NCBI RefSeq assembly: GCF_900103485.1
Contig: NZ_FNHW01000006.1
Coordinates: forward strand, 1-64,000
Reading direction: 5' to 3'
Length of the DNA: 64,000 nucleotides
Source: Fictibacillus solisalsi
GTDB lineage: Bacteria; Bacillota; Bacilli; Bacillales; Fictibacillaceae
A program made the position numbers and the translations under genes. Positions 43,986 to 54,125 of this stretch are shown here, piece after piece. The first letter of the stretch is position 1. Each line of letters opens with the position of its first letter. Below the pieces are notes generated by a model. It saw nothing but the letters and a program-made list of their open reading frames with translations, was not told where the DNA came from and searched no databases.

Positions 43986-44972
43986 TTGAAGAAGTTGATG
44001 CTGCTTACGACCGGTGGAACGATTGCCTCGCTCGAAGGGGAAAATGGGCTCGTTCCTGAGATGACAGCCGACGAGATTCTACGTCATGTGCCGGGATTTG
44101 ATCTGCCTTGCAAGATTGATAGTAAGGCTTTGCTTAATATTGATAGTACGAATATGCAGCCGGAATATTGGGTTGAAATGGCTAAAGCGGTTTATGAGCA
44201 TTACGAGGAGTACGACGGTTTTGTGATCACGCATGGAACAGACACGATGGCTTATACTTCAGCTGCTCTCTCCTATATGCTGCAAGACCTCGAAAAACCG
44301 GTGGTGGTTACAGGTTCTCAAATCCCCATTTCTTTTAAGAAAACCGATGCGAAACGAAATATCGCTGATGCGGTTCGCTTTGCTTGTGAGGAAATCGGCG
44401 GCGTATATGTTGTTTTTGATGGGAGAGTCATCCAGGGAACAAGGGCCATCAAGCTGAGGACGAAGAGCTATGATTCGTTTGAAAGTATCAACTATCCTTA
44501 TATTGCTTCAATCTATAAAGATCATATTGAGTACACGAAGCCTGCTCATTCTCCACAGAAGAAGAAAATTAAGCTCGATACGTCACTTTGTACCGATGTT
44601 TCTCTGGTAAAATTATATCCTGGGATGAAGCCGGAATTCTTTGATTACCTGAAGACCCAATACCAGGGAATTGTGATCGAAAGTTATGGAAGCGGTGGCA
44701 TTCCGTTTCAGGGCAGAAATATATTAGAGAAATTGGACGAGCTGATTGAGTGTGGAATCCCCGTTGTCATTACGACACAATGCTTGGAAGAAGGGGAGGA
44801 TATTGAGATATATGAGGTAGGGCGGAAAGTAAATCAAAACGTCATCCGTTCGAGAAACATGAATACAGAAGCCATCGTTCCTAAGTTCATGTGGGTTTTG
44901 GGTAAGACGCAGGACCCACGCAAAGTGAAGGAATGGATGGAAACCCCAATTGCAGATGATATTACATTCTAA
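43986..44972 (+). CDS. ansA: L-asparaginase (type I)
   Basis: A 328-residue cytoplasmic enzyme that hydrolyses asparagine to aspartate and ammonia. Both threonine motifs are present: [12 protein letters not shown] near the N-terminus (first catalytic Thr) and [13 protein letters not shown] (about 80-92). No signal peptide, so it is type I. The start is TTG at 43986 after AGGAGGGG. ansB follows 22 nt later, so aspartate is passed directly to the next enzyme. Confidence 0.95.
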   Translation: MKKLMLLTTGGTIASLEGENGLVPEMTADEILRHVPGFDLPCKIDSKALLNIDSTNMQPEYWVEMAKAVYEHYEEYDGFVITHGTDTMAYTSAALSYMLQDLEKPVVVTGSQIPISFKKTDAKRNIADAVRFACEEIGGVYVVFDGRVIQGTRAIKLRTKSYDSFESINYPYIASIYKDHIEYTKPAHSPQKKKIKLDTSLCTDVSLVKLYPGMKPEFFDYLKTQYQGIVIESYGSGGIPFQGRNILEKLDELIECGIPVVITTQCLEEGEDIEIYEVGRKVNQNVIRSRNMNTEAIVPKFMWVLGKTQDPRKVKEWMETPIADDITF

Positions 44973-44994
44973 AACACATAAGGGAGCAGGGGAA

Positions 44995-46431
44995 ATGATA
45001 ACAAGTGAGACATCTTACCGAATTGAAAAGGACTTTCTCGGTGAAAAGGAACTTCCTGCAGACGTATACTACGGAATTCAAACATCACGCGCTGTAGATA
45101 ATTTTCAAATCACCGGATACAGAATTCATAAAGAAATGATACATGCATTGGCTATCGTGAAGAAGGCTGCTGCTTTGGCCAATATGGATGTCCACCGTCT
45201 CTATAAAGGACTGGGGGAGCCAATTGTTCAAGCGGCGGATGAAATTCTGGAAGGGCAATGGCACGAGTACTTTATCGTTGATCCGATTCAGGGCGGTGCC
45301 GGGACTTCGATGAACATGAACGCTAATGAAGTCATCGCCAACCGCGCACTGGAACTGCTTGGCCATAATAAAGGTGACTACTTAAAACTAAGCCCGAACA
45401 CTCACGTGAACATGTCACAATCAACGAACGACGTGTTCCCGACAGCCATTCATATTTCGACCCTTCGATTGCTGGAGAAGCTGCTGGCTACGATGAATGA
45501 CATGCTGGACGTATTCAGAAAAAAAGCCGTACAGTTCGACCACGTCATAAAAATGGGGCGCACCCATCTCCAGGATGCGGTACCGATTCGTCTTGGACAG
45601 GAGTTTGAAGCGTACAGCCGGGTATTGGAACGCGACATTAAGCGGATTAAACAGACACGCGAGCATCTTTACGAAGTGAATATGGGAGCGACAGCTGTAG
45701 GGACAGGTTTAAATGCCGATCCAGAGTATATTGAAAATGTGGTGAAGCATCTTGCGGACATAAGCGGATTGCCGCTTATCGGGGCTGAGCACCTGGTGGA
45801 TGCGACCCAGAACACCGATGCATACACAGAAGTGTCAGCGGCGTTGAAGGTCTGCATGATGAACATGTCCAAGATCGCGAACGACATACGATTGATGGCC
45901 TCCGGTCCGCGTGCGGGGCTTGGTGAACTGATCTTGCCGTCGCGTCAGCCTGGTTCGTCCATTATGCCTGGAAAAGTGAACCCGGTCATGCCGGAACTGA
46001 TTAACCAAGTCGCCTTTCAGGTAATTGGCAACGACCTTACGATTTGCTCGGCATCAGAAGCGGGACAGTTGGAATTAAACGTCATGGAGCCTGTACTCGT
46101 CTTTAACCTTCTTCAATCCATCAGTATCATGAATAATGCGTTCCGAAGCTTTACCGATTACTGTCTGTCCGGAATTGAGGCAAATGAAGACCGGATGAAA
46201 GAATATGTGGAACGAAGCGTGGGAATCATTACAGCCGTCAATCCGCACTTGGGATATGAAGCGTGTGCGCGAATTGCACGGGAAGCCATTCTAACAGGCA
46301 AATCGGTACGAGAGCTTTGTCTCCTGTATGATGTTTTGACAGAGGAAGAACTCGATTTGATATTAAACCCATTTGAAATGACAAACCCTGGAATAGCCGG
46401 TGGTGCTCTTCTCGATAAAATGAATGGATAA
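44995..46431 (+). CDS. ansB: Aspartate ammonia-lyase
   Basis: A 478-residue enzyme of the fumarase/aspartase superfamily that converts aspartate to fumarate and ammonia. The superfamily signature GSSIMPGKVNPVMPE is intact, and SQSTNDVFPT and GRTHLQDAVP mark the active site. ATG 44995 follows GGGAGCAGGGG. With ansA it forms a two-step path from asparagine to fumarate, controlled by AnsR. A bidirectional terminator follows. Confidence 0.95.
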   Translation: MITSETSYRIEKDFLGEKELPADVYYGIQTSRAVDNFQITGYRIHKEMIHALAIVKKAAALANMDVHRLYKGLGEPIVQAADEILEGQWHEYFIVDPIQGGAGTSMNMNANEVIANRALELLGHNKGDYLKLSPNTHVNMSQSTNDVFPTAIHISTLRLLEKLLATMNDMLDVFRKKAVQFDHVIKMGRTHLQDAVPIRLGQEFEAYSRVLERDIKRIKQTREHLYEVNMGATAVGTGLNADPEYIENVVKHLADISGLPLIGAEHLVDATQNTDAYTEVSAALKVCMMNMSKIANDIRLMASGPRAGLGELILPSRQPGSSIMPGKVNPVMPELINQVAFQVIGNDLTICSASEAGQLELNVMEPVLVFNLLQSISIMNNAFRSFTDYCLSGIEANEDRMKEYVERSVGIITAVNPHLGYEACARIAREAILTGKSVRELCLLYDVLTEEELDLILNPFEMTNPGIAGGALLDKMNG

Positions 46432-46432
46432 G

Positions 46433-46467
46433 AAAAAGATGGTGAGCAATGCTCACCATCTTTTTTG
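46433..46467. terminator. Bidirectional terminator between ansB and gbsR
   Basis: Perfect stem AAAAAGATGGTGAGC / GCTCACCATCTTTTT; serves both converging genes. Confidence 0.92.
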
Positions 46468-47019
46468 TTAATCTTTTTGCTCTTTTGGCAAAAACTCAAA
46501 GATCCTGCCGCTTCTTATATTTTCAACCAGGTCATCCAGCCAGTGATAGTAAGTTTTGGATTCTTCCAGCTGGTCGTAGTATTTTTTTGCTTTTGCCACG
46601 ATTTCTGGCGTACTATGGGAATCTTTTATGACTTCTATAAAATCTTCCTGTGCTTCTTTAATGGCCGCCAAATTTATTTTTACTTCGCGTTCCCACATTT
46701 GACAGTAGAACGCCATAAAAGAACGGAAGAAATTCTTCTCCGCTGCATACGTATGTTTCCTGGAACCGCGTGTATAGGTTTTTTTAACCATGTCGATTTC
46801 CTGGAGCCTGCGGACGCTGGTACTCATACTTGGTTTGCTCATGCCGAGCTCGGTTCGCATTTCATCAAGCGTCATCTGGTCTTCAAAATACATGGTCGCA
46901 TATAAATTTGCCGCAGCAGGGGTTACCCCATATAAATCCATGGTCTCTGCAATGGCACCAATGACTTTATCCTTGGCTTCTTCTATTTTTACGTCCGGTC
47001 TCCCGGTGGCTTTACTCAT
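46468..47019 (-). CDS. gbsR: Choline-responsive repressor GbsR
   Basis: A 183-residue MarR-like winged-helix repressor of the GbsR family. The HTH is MTLDEMRTELGMSKPSMSTSVRRL (split here as about 49-72), and the C-terminal dimer and ligand region contains the aromatic-rich segment TYYHWLDDL. In B. subtilis GbsR binds choline and controls gbsAB and opuB. Here it is divergent from gbsA, consistent with the same role. Confidence 0.92.
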   Translation of the reverse strand: MSKATGRPDVKIEEAKDKVIGAIAETMDLYGVTPAAANLYATMYFEDQMTLDEMRTELGMSKPSMSTSVRRLQEIDMVKKTYTRGSRKHTYAAEKNFFRSFMAFYCQMWEREVKINLAAIKEAQEDFIEVIKDSHSTPEIVAKAKKYYDQLEESKTYYHWLDDLVENIRSGRIFEFLPKEQKD

Positions 47020-47180
47020 AGGAACGCTCCTCCGATAAAAAATAACTCAGTTAAATCTTTATCAAATCTTCTTTACGTACTTAATGGTAACGCGTCCAGC
47101 TTCCAAATGTCTACTTTCCCGCTCATCATCACCTTTATAATTTCCCTTTACTATTTGCAGATGTATGGCTTTTTATGACT

Positions 47181-47217
47181 TTGACATCAATAAATAGACA
47201 TGTTACGTTAATAACGT
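47181..47217 (+). promoter_or_regulatory. gbsA promoter region with palindrome
   Basis: TTGACA at 47181-47186 with a weak -10 (TACGTT, 47204-47209) 17 bp away. A 13-bp palindrome ACGTTAaTAACGT (47205-47217) overlaps that -10, a plausible GbsR operator. No experiment supports it. Confidence 0.45.
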
Positions 47218-47268
47218 TAAATAAATTCTGAACGAAATTAATATAAATCAAAAACGGAGTTGATAGGA

Positions 47269-48747
47269 TTGGATCTGAAACTACAACTACAACATTACAT
47301 TAACGGTAAATGGGTTGGCGCCGACTCGGAGAATACGCGGGATATTATTAATCCATTCAATCAGGAAGTCATTGCTACGGTCCCAGAGGGTGACGAATCC
47401 GATGCAAAGGCAGCCATCGCTGCGGCACGAGAAGCCTTTGATAACGGAGAATGGGCTTCAACCCCGGCCACAGAGCGAGGGGCTGTCGTACGAAAGATGG
47501 CTGAATTAATAGAAAGAGACAAAGAAGAACTCGCATATTTAGAATCATTGGATACTGGCAAGACAATGGAGGAAAGCCGCGGGGACATGGATGATATCGC
47601 TGGCGTATTCCGTTATTATGCTGAGCTTGCAGATAAAGATGGCGGGGAGCTGATTGATTCTCCAGTATCCAACTCGATCAGCCGAGTGGTTCGCGAACCA
47701 GTAGGTGTTTGCGGGCAAATTACGCCTTGGAACTATCCCTTGCTTCAAGCGTCCTGGAAGCTGGCCCCGGCGCTTGCCACTGGAAATACGCTAATTATGA
47801 AGCCAAGTGAAATTACACCACTGACTACGATAAAAGTATTTCAGCTCATGGAAGAAGCAGGAGTACCAGCCGGTGTCGTTAACCTTGTTCTTGGTTCAGG
47901 CGCAACGATTGGAGCAGAGCTGTCCAGTAACGAGGATGTTGACCTTATTTCGTTTACCGGCGGTATTGTGACCGGGAAGAAAATCATGCAGGCGGCAAGC
48001 TCGAATGTGAAGAAGCTGGCACTGGAGCTTGGCGGGAAAAACCCAAATATCATATTTGCAGATGCTGATTTTGAAATAGCGGTCGATCAAGCGCTAAACG
48101 GTGTTTTCTTCCACGCAGGACAAATCTGTTCCGCAGGTACACGGCTGATTGTAGAAGAAAGCATTCACGATGAGTTCGTACAGGCGCTTGTGGAGCGGGT
48201 GAAACAATTCAAGCTGGGAAGCGGATTTGACGAAGGAACCCAAATGGGACCGCTCATTTCAGCTGAACACCGTGCAAAGGTAGAAAAATATGTAGAAACA
48301 GGGATCAACGAAGGCGCAACATTGGCCGTTGGCGGCAAACGTCCGGAAGATCCAGAACTGCAAAAAGGATTTTTCTATTTGCCTACGATCTTCACTGACT
48401 GCACCACAGAAATGGCCATTGTTCAAGAAGAAGCGTTTGGTCCGGTAATGACGGTTGAGAAATTCTCTGCAGAAGAAGAAGCGGTTAAGCTTGCAAATGA
48501 CTCCATCTACGGACTCGCTGGCGGTGTTTGGACAAAAGACATCGCAAAAGCGGAACGCTGTGCAGGGAAGATGCGCATGGGCACGGTTTGGATCAATGAT
48601 TTCAATCTGTATTTCCCACACGCTCCTTGGGGTGGATACAAGCAGTCCGGTATTGGACGCGAGCTAGGTAAATCAGGTCTTGAAGAATATACAGAAACAA
48701 AGCATATCTTCCAAAATCTTAAGCCTGAACCGATTAACTGGTTCTAA
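47269..48747 (+). CDS. gbsA: Betaine aldehyde dehydrogenase
   Basis: A 492-residue NAD(P)-dependent aldehyde dehydrogenase that oxidises betaine aldehyde to the osmoprotectant glycine betaine. The catalytic Glu lies in LELGGKNP and Cys in FHAGQICSAGTR; the cofactor loop is SFTGG. TTG 47269 has CGGAG at 9 nt; a TTG at 47260 is too close to it. Followed 57 nt later by betA. Osmotic stress with choline should induce the pair. Confidence 0.94.
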   Translation: MDLKLQLQHYINGKWVGADSENTRDIINPFNQEVIATVPEGDESDAKAAIAAAREAFDNGEWASTPATERGAVVRKMAELIERDKEELAYLESLDTGKTMEESRGDMDDIAGVFRYYAELADKDGGELIDSPVSNSISRVVREPVGVCGQITPWNYPLLQASWKLAPALATGNTLIMKPSEITPLTTIKVFQLMEEAGVPAGVVNLVLGSGATIGAELSSNEDVDLISFTGGIVTGKKIMQAASSNVKKLALELGGKNPNIIFADADFEIAVDQALNGVFFHAGQICSAGTRLIVEESIHDEFVQALVERVKQFKLGSGFDEGTQMGPLISAEHRAKVEKYVETGINEGATLAVGGKRPEDPELQKGFFYLPTIFTDCTTEMAIVQEEAFGPVMTVEKFSAEEEAVKLANDSIYGLAGGVWTKDIAKAERCAGKMRMGTVWINDFNLYFPHAPWGGYKQSGIGRELGKSGLEEYTETKHIFQNLKPEPINWF

Positions 48748-48804
48748 GCTGCCGATTCGGTTTAAGAAAGAAGGGATCGACTCAACAACTAGGAGGAACA
48801 AACG

Positions 48805-50496
48805 ATGACTGACACATATGACATTGTAATCGTTGGCGGCGGCAGTGCGGGTTCTGTACTCGGCGACCGTCTTAGTGCAGATGGAAAGAAAAGTGTTCTT
48901 GTTTTAGAAGCAGGACGCAGTGATTATTCATGGGATTTACTCATTCAAATGCCGGCAGCGTTGCCGTTTCCAGCAGGCAAAAGCCTCTATGACTGGAAAT
49001 ATCAATCTGACCCTGAGCCGCATATGGGCGGCCGACGAATCAAACATGCCCGGGGAAAGGTACTTGGAGGTTCCAGTTCCATCAATGGGATGATTTATCA
49101 GCGCGGAAATCCGATGGACTATGAACGTTGGGGAGCCGACGCGGGGATGGAAACATGGGATTTTGCGCACTGCCTTCCGTATTTCAAGCGTCTGGAAAAT
49201 GCGTTAGGATCACCAGACGATGATCTTCGCGGCCATGACGGGCCGATTAAATTGGAACGCGGGCCAGCCACAAATCCCTTATTCCAAGCCTTCTTTAACT
49301 CAGCGGTAGAGGCGGGTTATTCAAGAACGCCGGATGTGAACGGCTTCCGCCAGGAGGGGTTCGGGCCGTTCGATAAGCATGTGTACAAAGGCCAGCGCTT
49401 GTCCGCTTCACGTGCCTATCTTCACCCGGCCATGAAGCGTGAGAACCTGACCGTGTTGACACGGGCTTTCGTTAAGAATATTGACTTTGAAGGCAGGAAA
49501 GCGAAAGGATTAACCTATCAACGAAACGGAAAGAAGCATCAAGTGAAAGCAGGAGAAGTCATCCTTTCAGGTGGTGCGATCAACACGCCGCAGCTTCTTC
49601 AATTATCTGGTGTAGGCGACGCGAAGCACCTTCGTTCACTTGGAATCAAACCGGTTGTCAATCTTCCAGGTGTGGGAGAAAACCTTCAGGATCACCTTGA
49701 AGTTTATGTACAGCATGCTTGTCCGCTTCCGGTTTCTGAACAGCCGAATTTAAATAAATTGCGCATGCCTTGGATTGGTTTGCAGTGGATGCTTAACCGT
49801 ACAGGCCCGGCTGCCACCAACCACTTTGAAGGCGGAGGATTTGTCCGTTCCAATGAAGATGTTAAGTATCCGAATCTGATGTATCACTTCCTTCCGGTCG
49901 CGGTACGTTACGATGGACAAAAAGCGGAAACCGCTCACGGATTCCAAGTTCACGTTGGACCAATGTACTCCGATGCCCGCGGATCATTAAAGATTCGTTC
50001 AACCGATCCGAAAGAGCATCCAAGCATGGTCTACAACTATCTTTCTACCGAACAGGACAAACGCGAGTGGGTTGAGGCCATAAGAGTGACACGTAACATC
50101 TTGTCTCAACCAGCGATGAAGCCTTATAACATAGGGGAAATCTCACCTGGACCGTCTGTTGAAACAGACGAGGAAATTTTGGATTGGGTAAGAGAAGATG
50201 CGGAAACAGCCCTTCATCCGTCATGCACGGCCAAAATGGGACCTGCTTCAGATCCTATGGCTGTTGTCGACCCGAATACGATGAAGGTTCACGGACTTGA
50301 AAACGTACGGGTCGTTGATGCATCAGCTATGCCTTACGTAACAAACGGCAACATCCATGCACCTGTATTGATGCTGGCCGAAAAGGCAGCAGACCTCATC
50401 CTCGGCCGTAAACCACTGGACCCGATTCACGCCGATTTCTATCGCCATGGCGTACATCCGGCAGATGCTGGGACACTAGGTACAATAACTAAATAA
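48805..50496 (+). CDS. betA: Choline dehydrogenase (GMC oxidoreductase)
   Basis: A 563-residue FAD enzyme that oxidises choline to betaine aldehyde at the membrane. The N-terminal dinucleotide motif [15 protein letters not shown] is at about 11-25, GMC signature 1 [17 protein letters not shown] at about 85-101, and the C-terminal SCTAKMG and [15 protein letters not shown] are present. AGGAGG precedes ATG. In B. subtilis this step is done by GbsB, an iron alcohol dehydrogenase; here a GMC enzyme stands in its place beside gbsA. Confidence 0.95.
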   Translation: MTDTYDIVIVGGGSAGSVLGDRLSADGKKSVLVLEAGRSDYSWDLLIQMPAALPFPAGKSLYDWKYQSDPEPHMGGRRIKHARGKVLGGSSSINGMIYQRGNPMDYERWGADAGMETWDFAHCLPYFKRLENALGSPDDDLRGHDGPIKLERGPATNPLFQAFFNSAVEAGYSRTPDVNGFRQEGFGPFDKHVYKGQRLSASRAYLHPAMKRENLTVLTRAFVKNIDFEGRKAKGLTYQRNGKKHQVKAGEVILSGGAINTPQLLQLSGVGDAKHLRSLGIKPVVNLPGVGENLQDHLEVYVQHACPLPVSEQPNLNKLRMPWIGLQWMLNRTGPAATNHFEGGGFVRSNEDVKYPNLMYHFLPVAVRYDGQKAETAHGFQVHVGPMYSDARGSLKIRSTDPKEHPSMVYNYLSTEQDKREWVEAIRVTRNILSQPAMKPYNIGEISPGPSVETDEEILDWVREDAETALHPSCTAKMGPASDPMAVVDPNTMKVHGLENVRVVDASAMPYVTNGNIHAPVLMLAEKAADLILGRKPLDPIHADFYRHGVHPADAGTLGTITK

Positions 50497-50504
50497 CCCA
50501 ATAA

Positions 50505-50538
50505 CAAAAACCACTTCCCATGGGGAGGTGGTTTTTTG
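50505..50538. terminator. Terminator after betA
   Basis: Stem AAAAACCACTTCCC / GGGGAGGTGGTTTTTT; bidirectional between betA and the RCC1 gene. It is similar in sequence to the hairpin at 38088-38126. Confidence 0.9.
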
Positions 50539-50549
50539 CATTTAATAAA

Positions 50550-51446
50550 CTAATTGCCGGGTAGTTGGAGATCGTACCAGTCACTTACATTACATTGACC
50601 ATAATCATTATCACCAACAGCAATCACCGTGCCGTCCGCTTTAAGGCCAACGGTATGGGCGCAACCCGCAGCAATTGCTACAATATTGCACCAGGCATTT
50701 ACATTGCATTGCTCATATTCATTCCAGCCCACAGCCACTACAGTACCGTCCGATTTGAGGCCAACGGTATGCTTGCTGCCGACCGCTATCGTAACAATAT
50801 CACTCCAGCCGCTTACATTACATTGGCCCGCCTTATTTTGCCCTACAGCAACCGTTGTGCCATCCGACTTAAGCCCAGCAGTATGAAGATAACCCGCCGC
50901 AACTGCCACGATGTTGTGCCAGTCACTTACATTACATTGACGATATCTATTATTACCTACGGCCATTACTGTACCGTCAGATTTAAGACCGAGTGTATGC
51001 CAGTCACCAGCCGCAATTGCCACAATATCATGCCAGTCGCTTACATTGCATTCACCTTCATAATTTCGGCCCACGGCTACCACTGAACCATCCGATTTTA
51101 GCCCGATGGTACGACACCACCCGGCCGCAACCGCTGCAATATCGTGCCAGTCGTTTACAGTGCATTGGTTATGCTTATTCCAACCCACAGCCACAACTGT
51201 GCCATCGGACTTAAGGCCAATGGTATGAGCATTACCCGTGTTCGTTGCCATATGAACATTACTAGCCGCGACCGCTGCAATATCATGCCAGTCGCTTACA
51301 TTGCATTCACCTTCATTATTTCGGCCCACAGCTACCACCGAACCATCCGATTTAAGCCCAACGGTATGACGTCGACCCGCTGCTATGGTATTTGTCGGCC
51401 ACTTCTTCACCTTTAACGCGGATTCTTTTGATGAATTGGAAACCAT
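50550..51446 (-). CDS. RCC1-repeat beta-propeller protein
   Basis: A 298-residue protein made of seven RCC1-like repeats of about 38 residues (consensus W-x-D-I-x-A-V-A-A-G-x-x-H-T-x-G-L-K-S-D-G-T-V-V-A-V-G) ending with QCNVSDW. Seven blades would close a propeller. Every blade has a Cys in (E/Q)C(N/T)V, which is unusual. The second repeat has an 8-residue insertion. No signal peptide or membrane helix. Function unknown; in eukaryotes RCC1 folds mediate protein binding or nucleotide exchange. ATG preceded by GGAGG on the - strand. Confidence 0.8.
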   Translation of the reverse strand: MVSNSSKESALKVKKWPTNTIAAGRRHTVGLKSDGSVVAVGRNNEGECNVSDWHDIAAVAASNVHMATNTGNAHTIGLKSDGTVVAVGWNKHNQCTVNDWHDIAAVAAGWCRTIGLKSDGSVVAVGRNYEGECNVSDWHDIVAIAAGDWHTLGLKSDGTVMAVGNNRYRQCNVSDWHNIVAVAAGYLHTAGLKSDGTTVAVGQNKAGQCNVSGWSDIVTIAVGSKHTVGLKSDGTVVAVGWNEYEQCNVNAWCNIVAIAAGCAHTVGLKADGTVIAVGDNDYGQCNVSDWYDLQLPGN

Positions 51447-51695
51447 GTTTTACCTCCTAAAAGCAACTGGTTTGGATGTATGATCAATGTGTTATTTTAA
51501 ACAAATTATTTAAGGCATAGATAAATGAGATTACCACAAAAATATTTCACGCAATTTTTATAAATCCTCTTTTCTATTATCGCTAAAAAATGACAAGCAT
51601 TGTAAACCTCTTTTGTGCTAAGCAAGCTATCAATCGAAAAAAACGAAAAGCGACCAGAGGTTGGGCGAAAAGGACTTCAAATAAATCTCAAAATA

Positions 51696-51731
51696 AAAAA
51701 CCAGATCCTTTTGAAACAGGCTCTGGTTTTG
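51696..51731 (-). terminator. Terminator after emrB-like gene
   Basis: Imperfect stem AAAACCAGATCC / GGCTCTGGTTTT with T-rich flank on the - strand. The 210 bp before it towards the RCC1 gene hold nothing I recognise. Confidence 0.75.
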
Positions 51732-51746
51732 TTATTACTATTCTCC

Positions 51747-53243
51747 TTATGCTTCCTTCACAACAGCCTTCTTGAACGCCACTTTCTTTTTCTCTCCGGA
51801 TGATTGGTCTGTACGCTTGATAAAGAATGAAAGCAGCAGTCCGAGAATGCCAATCCCCACAATCACAAGATAAGCATCATTAATCCCCTGAATAGAAGCT
51901 TCCATAATCATATGCTGCTGGGTTTCACCCTTTGCCGCACCTGCTGCTGCCATCTCTGAGAAATGGGTTTTGGTACGATTGGTCATGACAGTCACAAGAA
52001 GTGACGTACCGATGGCACCGGCCACTTGTTTAATGGTATTCGAGATGGCGGTACCGTGCGCATGAAGCTTGGCTGGAAGCTGATTGAGCCCTGCGGTTTG
52101 AATTGGCATTAGCAGCAATGCCATCCCGATTCTGCGGCCGGTGGACATGAGAACCAAATAGGTGTAGCTTGTTGAATCTGTCAGGTCAATAAACCCAATG
52201 GTGGTAATGATCGTGATGACCATTCCGATTACAGATAGCCATTTGGCACCAAATCGGTCAAACAGTTTTCCGGTAACAGGCATCAGGAAGCCCATTACAA
52301 GCGCTCCCGGCAATAAAAGCAGTCCGGATTCCAGGGCGGTAAAGCCGCGGGCGTTTTGAAGATACAACGGCAGAAGCATCATATCTGCATACATAATCAT
52401 TGTAATCGCAATATTGATAATGGTGGTTAGCGAGAACATGTTGTATTTGAAGGCACCGAGATCAAGCAATGGATCCTTCAATACGAGCTGTCTCCAGGTA
52501 AACAATACGAGGGCAATGATTCCACCAATTAACGTGACAAGTACCTCCGTGTTCGACCATCCTGCACTGCCGGCCCGGCTAAAGCTGTAGAGAAGGGCAC
52601 CGAATCCAATGGTGGAAAGAATAACGCTGGTCATATCGACTTTGCTAAAGATTCGTTCGGATACATTTTTCAGAAAAACAAAACCTAAGACAATGACAAG
52701 AACGGCAAACGGGATCATGCCGTAGAACATGGTTTCCCAAGCGAAGTTCTCCAATATATAACCGGCAAGCGTAGGGCCTATGGCAGGGGCGAAGATTACG
52801 GCAAACCCAACCATCCCCATGGCCGATCCCCTTTTATCGGGAGGGAAGATGGCCAATACCACATTCATGAGAAGCGGCATTATAATTCCGGCGCCTGCTG
52901 CCTGAATCATACGGCCAGTCAACAGAACGGGGAAGTTAGAGGCAATGGCTGATATGATCGTTCCCACAAGGAAAATGATCATCGATGCCTGGAAAAGCTG
53001 ACGTGTGGAAAACCTTTGAATCAAATAAGCGGTGATTGGAATTAGAACACCGTTCACCAGCATATACCCTGTAGTCAGCCACTGGGCAGTAGCGGCGGTA
53101 ATATTAAAATCCTTCATTAATTCAGGTGTTGCAACACTCATGACGGTTTGGTTCAAGATCGCCAAAAAGGCACCCAGGATTAAGATGAACAAGACGGGCC
53201 CCTTTTTAATCGAGCCACTCTGTATATCTGTACTTTTACTCAC
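51747..53243 (-). CDS. DHA2-family (EmrB/LmrB-like) multidrug efflux MFS transporter
   Basis: A 498-residue major facilitator with about 14 membrane segments, typical of drug:H+ antiporter family 2. Motif C-like TGRMIQAAGAGIIMPLL is visible in segment 4-5, and STGRRIGMALLLMPIQ in the second half. It probably exports toxic organic compounds. The start is GTG (53241-53243) with GGAGG upstream. Divergent from a TetR repressor, which should control it. Confidence 0.9.
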   Translation of the reverse strand: MSKSTDIQSGSIKKGPVLFILILGAFLAILNQTVMSVATPELMKDFNITAATAQWLTTGYMLVNGVLIPITAYLIQRFSTRQLFQASMIIFLVGTIISAIASNFPVLLTGRMIQAAGAGIIMPLLMNVVLAIFPPDKRGSAMGMVGFAVIFAPAIGPTLAGYILENFAWETMFYGMIPFAVLVIVLGFVFLKNVSERIFSKVDMTSVILSTIGFGALLYSFSRAGSAGWSNTEVLVTLIGGIIALVLFTWRQLVLKDPLLDLGAFKYNMFSLTTIINIAITMIMYADMMLLPLYLQNARGFTALESGLLLLPGALVMGFLMPVTGKLFDRFGAKWLSVIGMVITIITTIGFIDLTDSTSYTYLVLMSTGRRIGMALLLMPIQTAGLNQLPAKLHAHGTAISNTIKQVAGAIGTSLLVTVMTNRTKTHFSEMAAAGAAKGETQQHMIMEASIQGINDAYLVIVGIGILGLLLSFFIKRTDQSSGEKKKVAFKKAVVKEA

Positions 53244-53461
53244 TCTGTTCCATCCTCCAATAAAACGTGGACTAAATTTACAATGTGTTGTATAGTTGAC
53301 ATTGCATAAAATACATTATATTGATATCCACTGAATTTACAAGCAACGATTAGGAGGAATGTGTAAAGTAATTGACACTCTGTTTTCTTTTGTTGTTTAT
53401 CCTTTAAATTTAAGACGAAAACGGAAAAATTGTAGTTTTGGTATGGGAGAGAGGAAAAGTC

Positions 53462-54055
53462 ATGAAGGAAACGAAAAAAACCGATCCGCGAATCCTGCGC
53501 ACCCGGCAATTGATTCGGGATGCCTTTGTCCAGCTGCTTCAAGAACGGGACATCGAGAAAATAACGGTAAACAGTATCGCGGAACGAGCTACTATCAACC
53601 GTGTGACCTTCTATCTGCATTATCGGGACATTCCCGATATGCTAGAAAAAATGGCGGACGATATGATTGAGGAGATAGTTCAGGCTCTGAATCGCTCACC
53701 GGTTGATGACAATGCTCAGGATGGCGGGTACTGGCCAAAAATGGTGCAATTCATTGAGCATATTGCCGAACATGCTGAATTTTACAAAGTGATCCTTGCG
53801 GTGAAACGGACACCGATCTTTATGGAGCGCTTATTAATCCTGGTCACTGATATGATGGAAGAGAACCTTGAAAAAGAAGGGAACAATTCCTTCATTTCAA
53901 AAGCCGGCATTCCAACCGACATAGCCATGTGGTACGTGTCTTCCGCGTTGTTTGGAACGATTATTGGATGGCTGCGCAACGACATGCCGTATTCTCCGCA
54001 TTATTTAGCCAAGCAGTTTTATCAGTTGCTGCCGGGTAAAGGCGATAAAGGGTAA
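53462..54055 (+). CDS. TetR/AcrR-family repressor
   Basis: A 197-residue regulator: HTH domain at the N-terminus (ITVNSIAERATINRVTFYLHY, about 36-56) and a variable ligand-binding C-terminal half. ATG 53462 follows AGAGGAAAA. It faces away from the efflux gene across a 218-bp gap and probably represses it until a substrate binds. Inducer unknown. Confidence 0.88.
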   Translation: MKETKKTDPRILRTRQLIRDAFVQLLQERDIEKITVNSIAERATINRVTFYLHYRDIPDMLEKMADDMIEEIVQALNRSPVDDNAQDGGYWPKMVQFIEHIAEHAEFYKVILAVKRTPIFMERLLILVTDMMEENLEKEGNNSFISKAGIPTDIAMWYVSSALFGTIIGWLRNDMPYSPHYLAKQFYQLLPGKGDKG

Positions 54056-54061
54056 ATAGAA

Positions 54062-54106
54062 AAGAGGCTTCCTAAAAGTTCGGTAACTTTTAAAGAAGCC
54101 TCCTTT
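54062..54106 (+). terminator. Terminator after tetR gene
   Basis: Stem GAGGCTTC...AAAAGTT / AACTTTT...GAAGCCTC, followed by CTTTCT. Confidence 0.8.
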
Positions 54107-54125
54107 CTGAGGACGGGGAATGGTT

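Noticed and set aside
50565-51086. Repetitive frame opposite the RCC1 gene
   Set aside because: Its repeats are the mirror of the RCC1 repeats in another frame; no ribosome site and no family.
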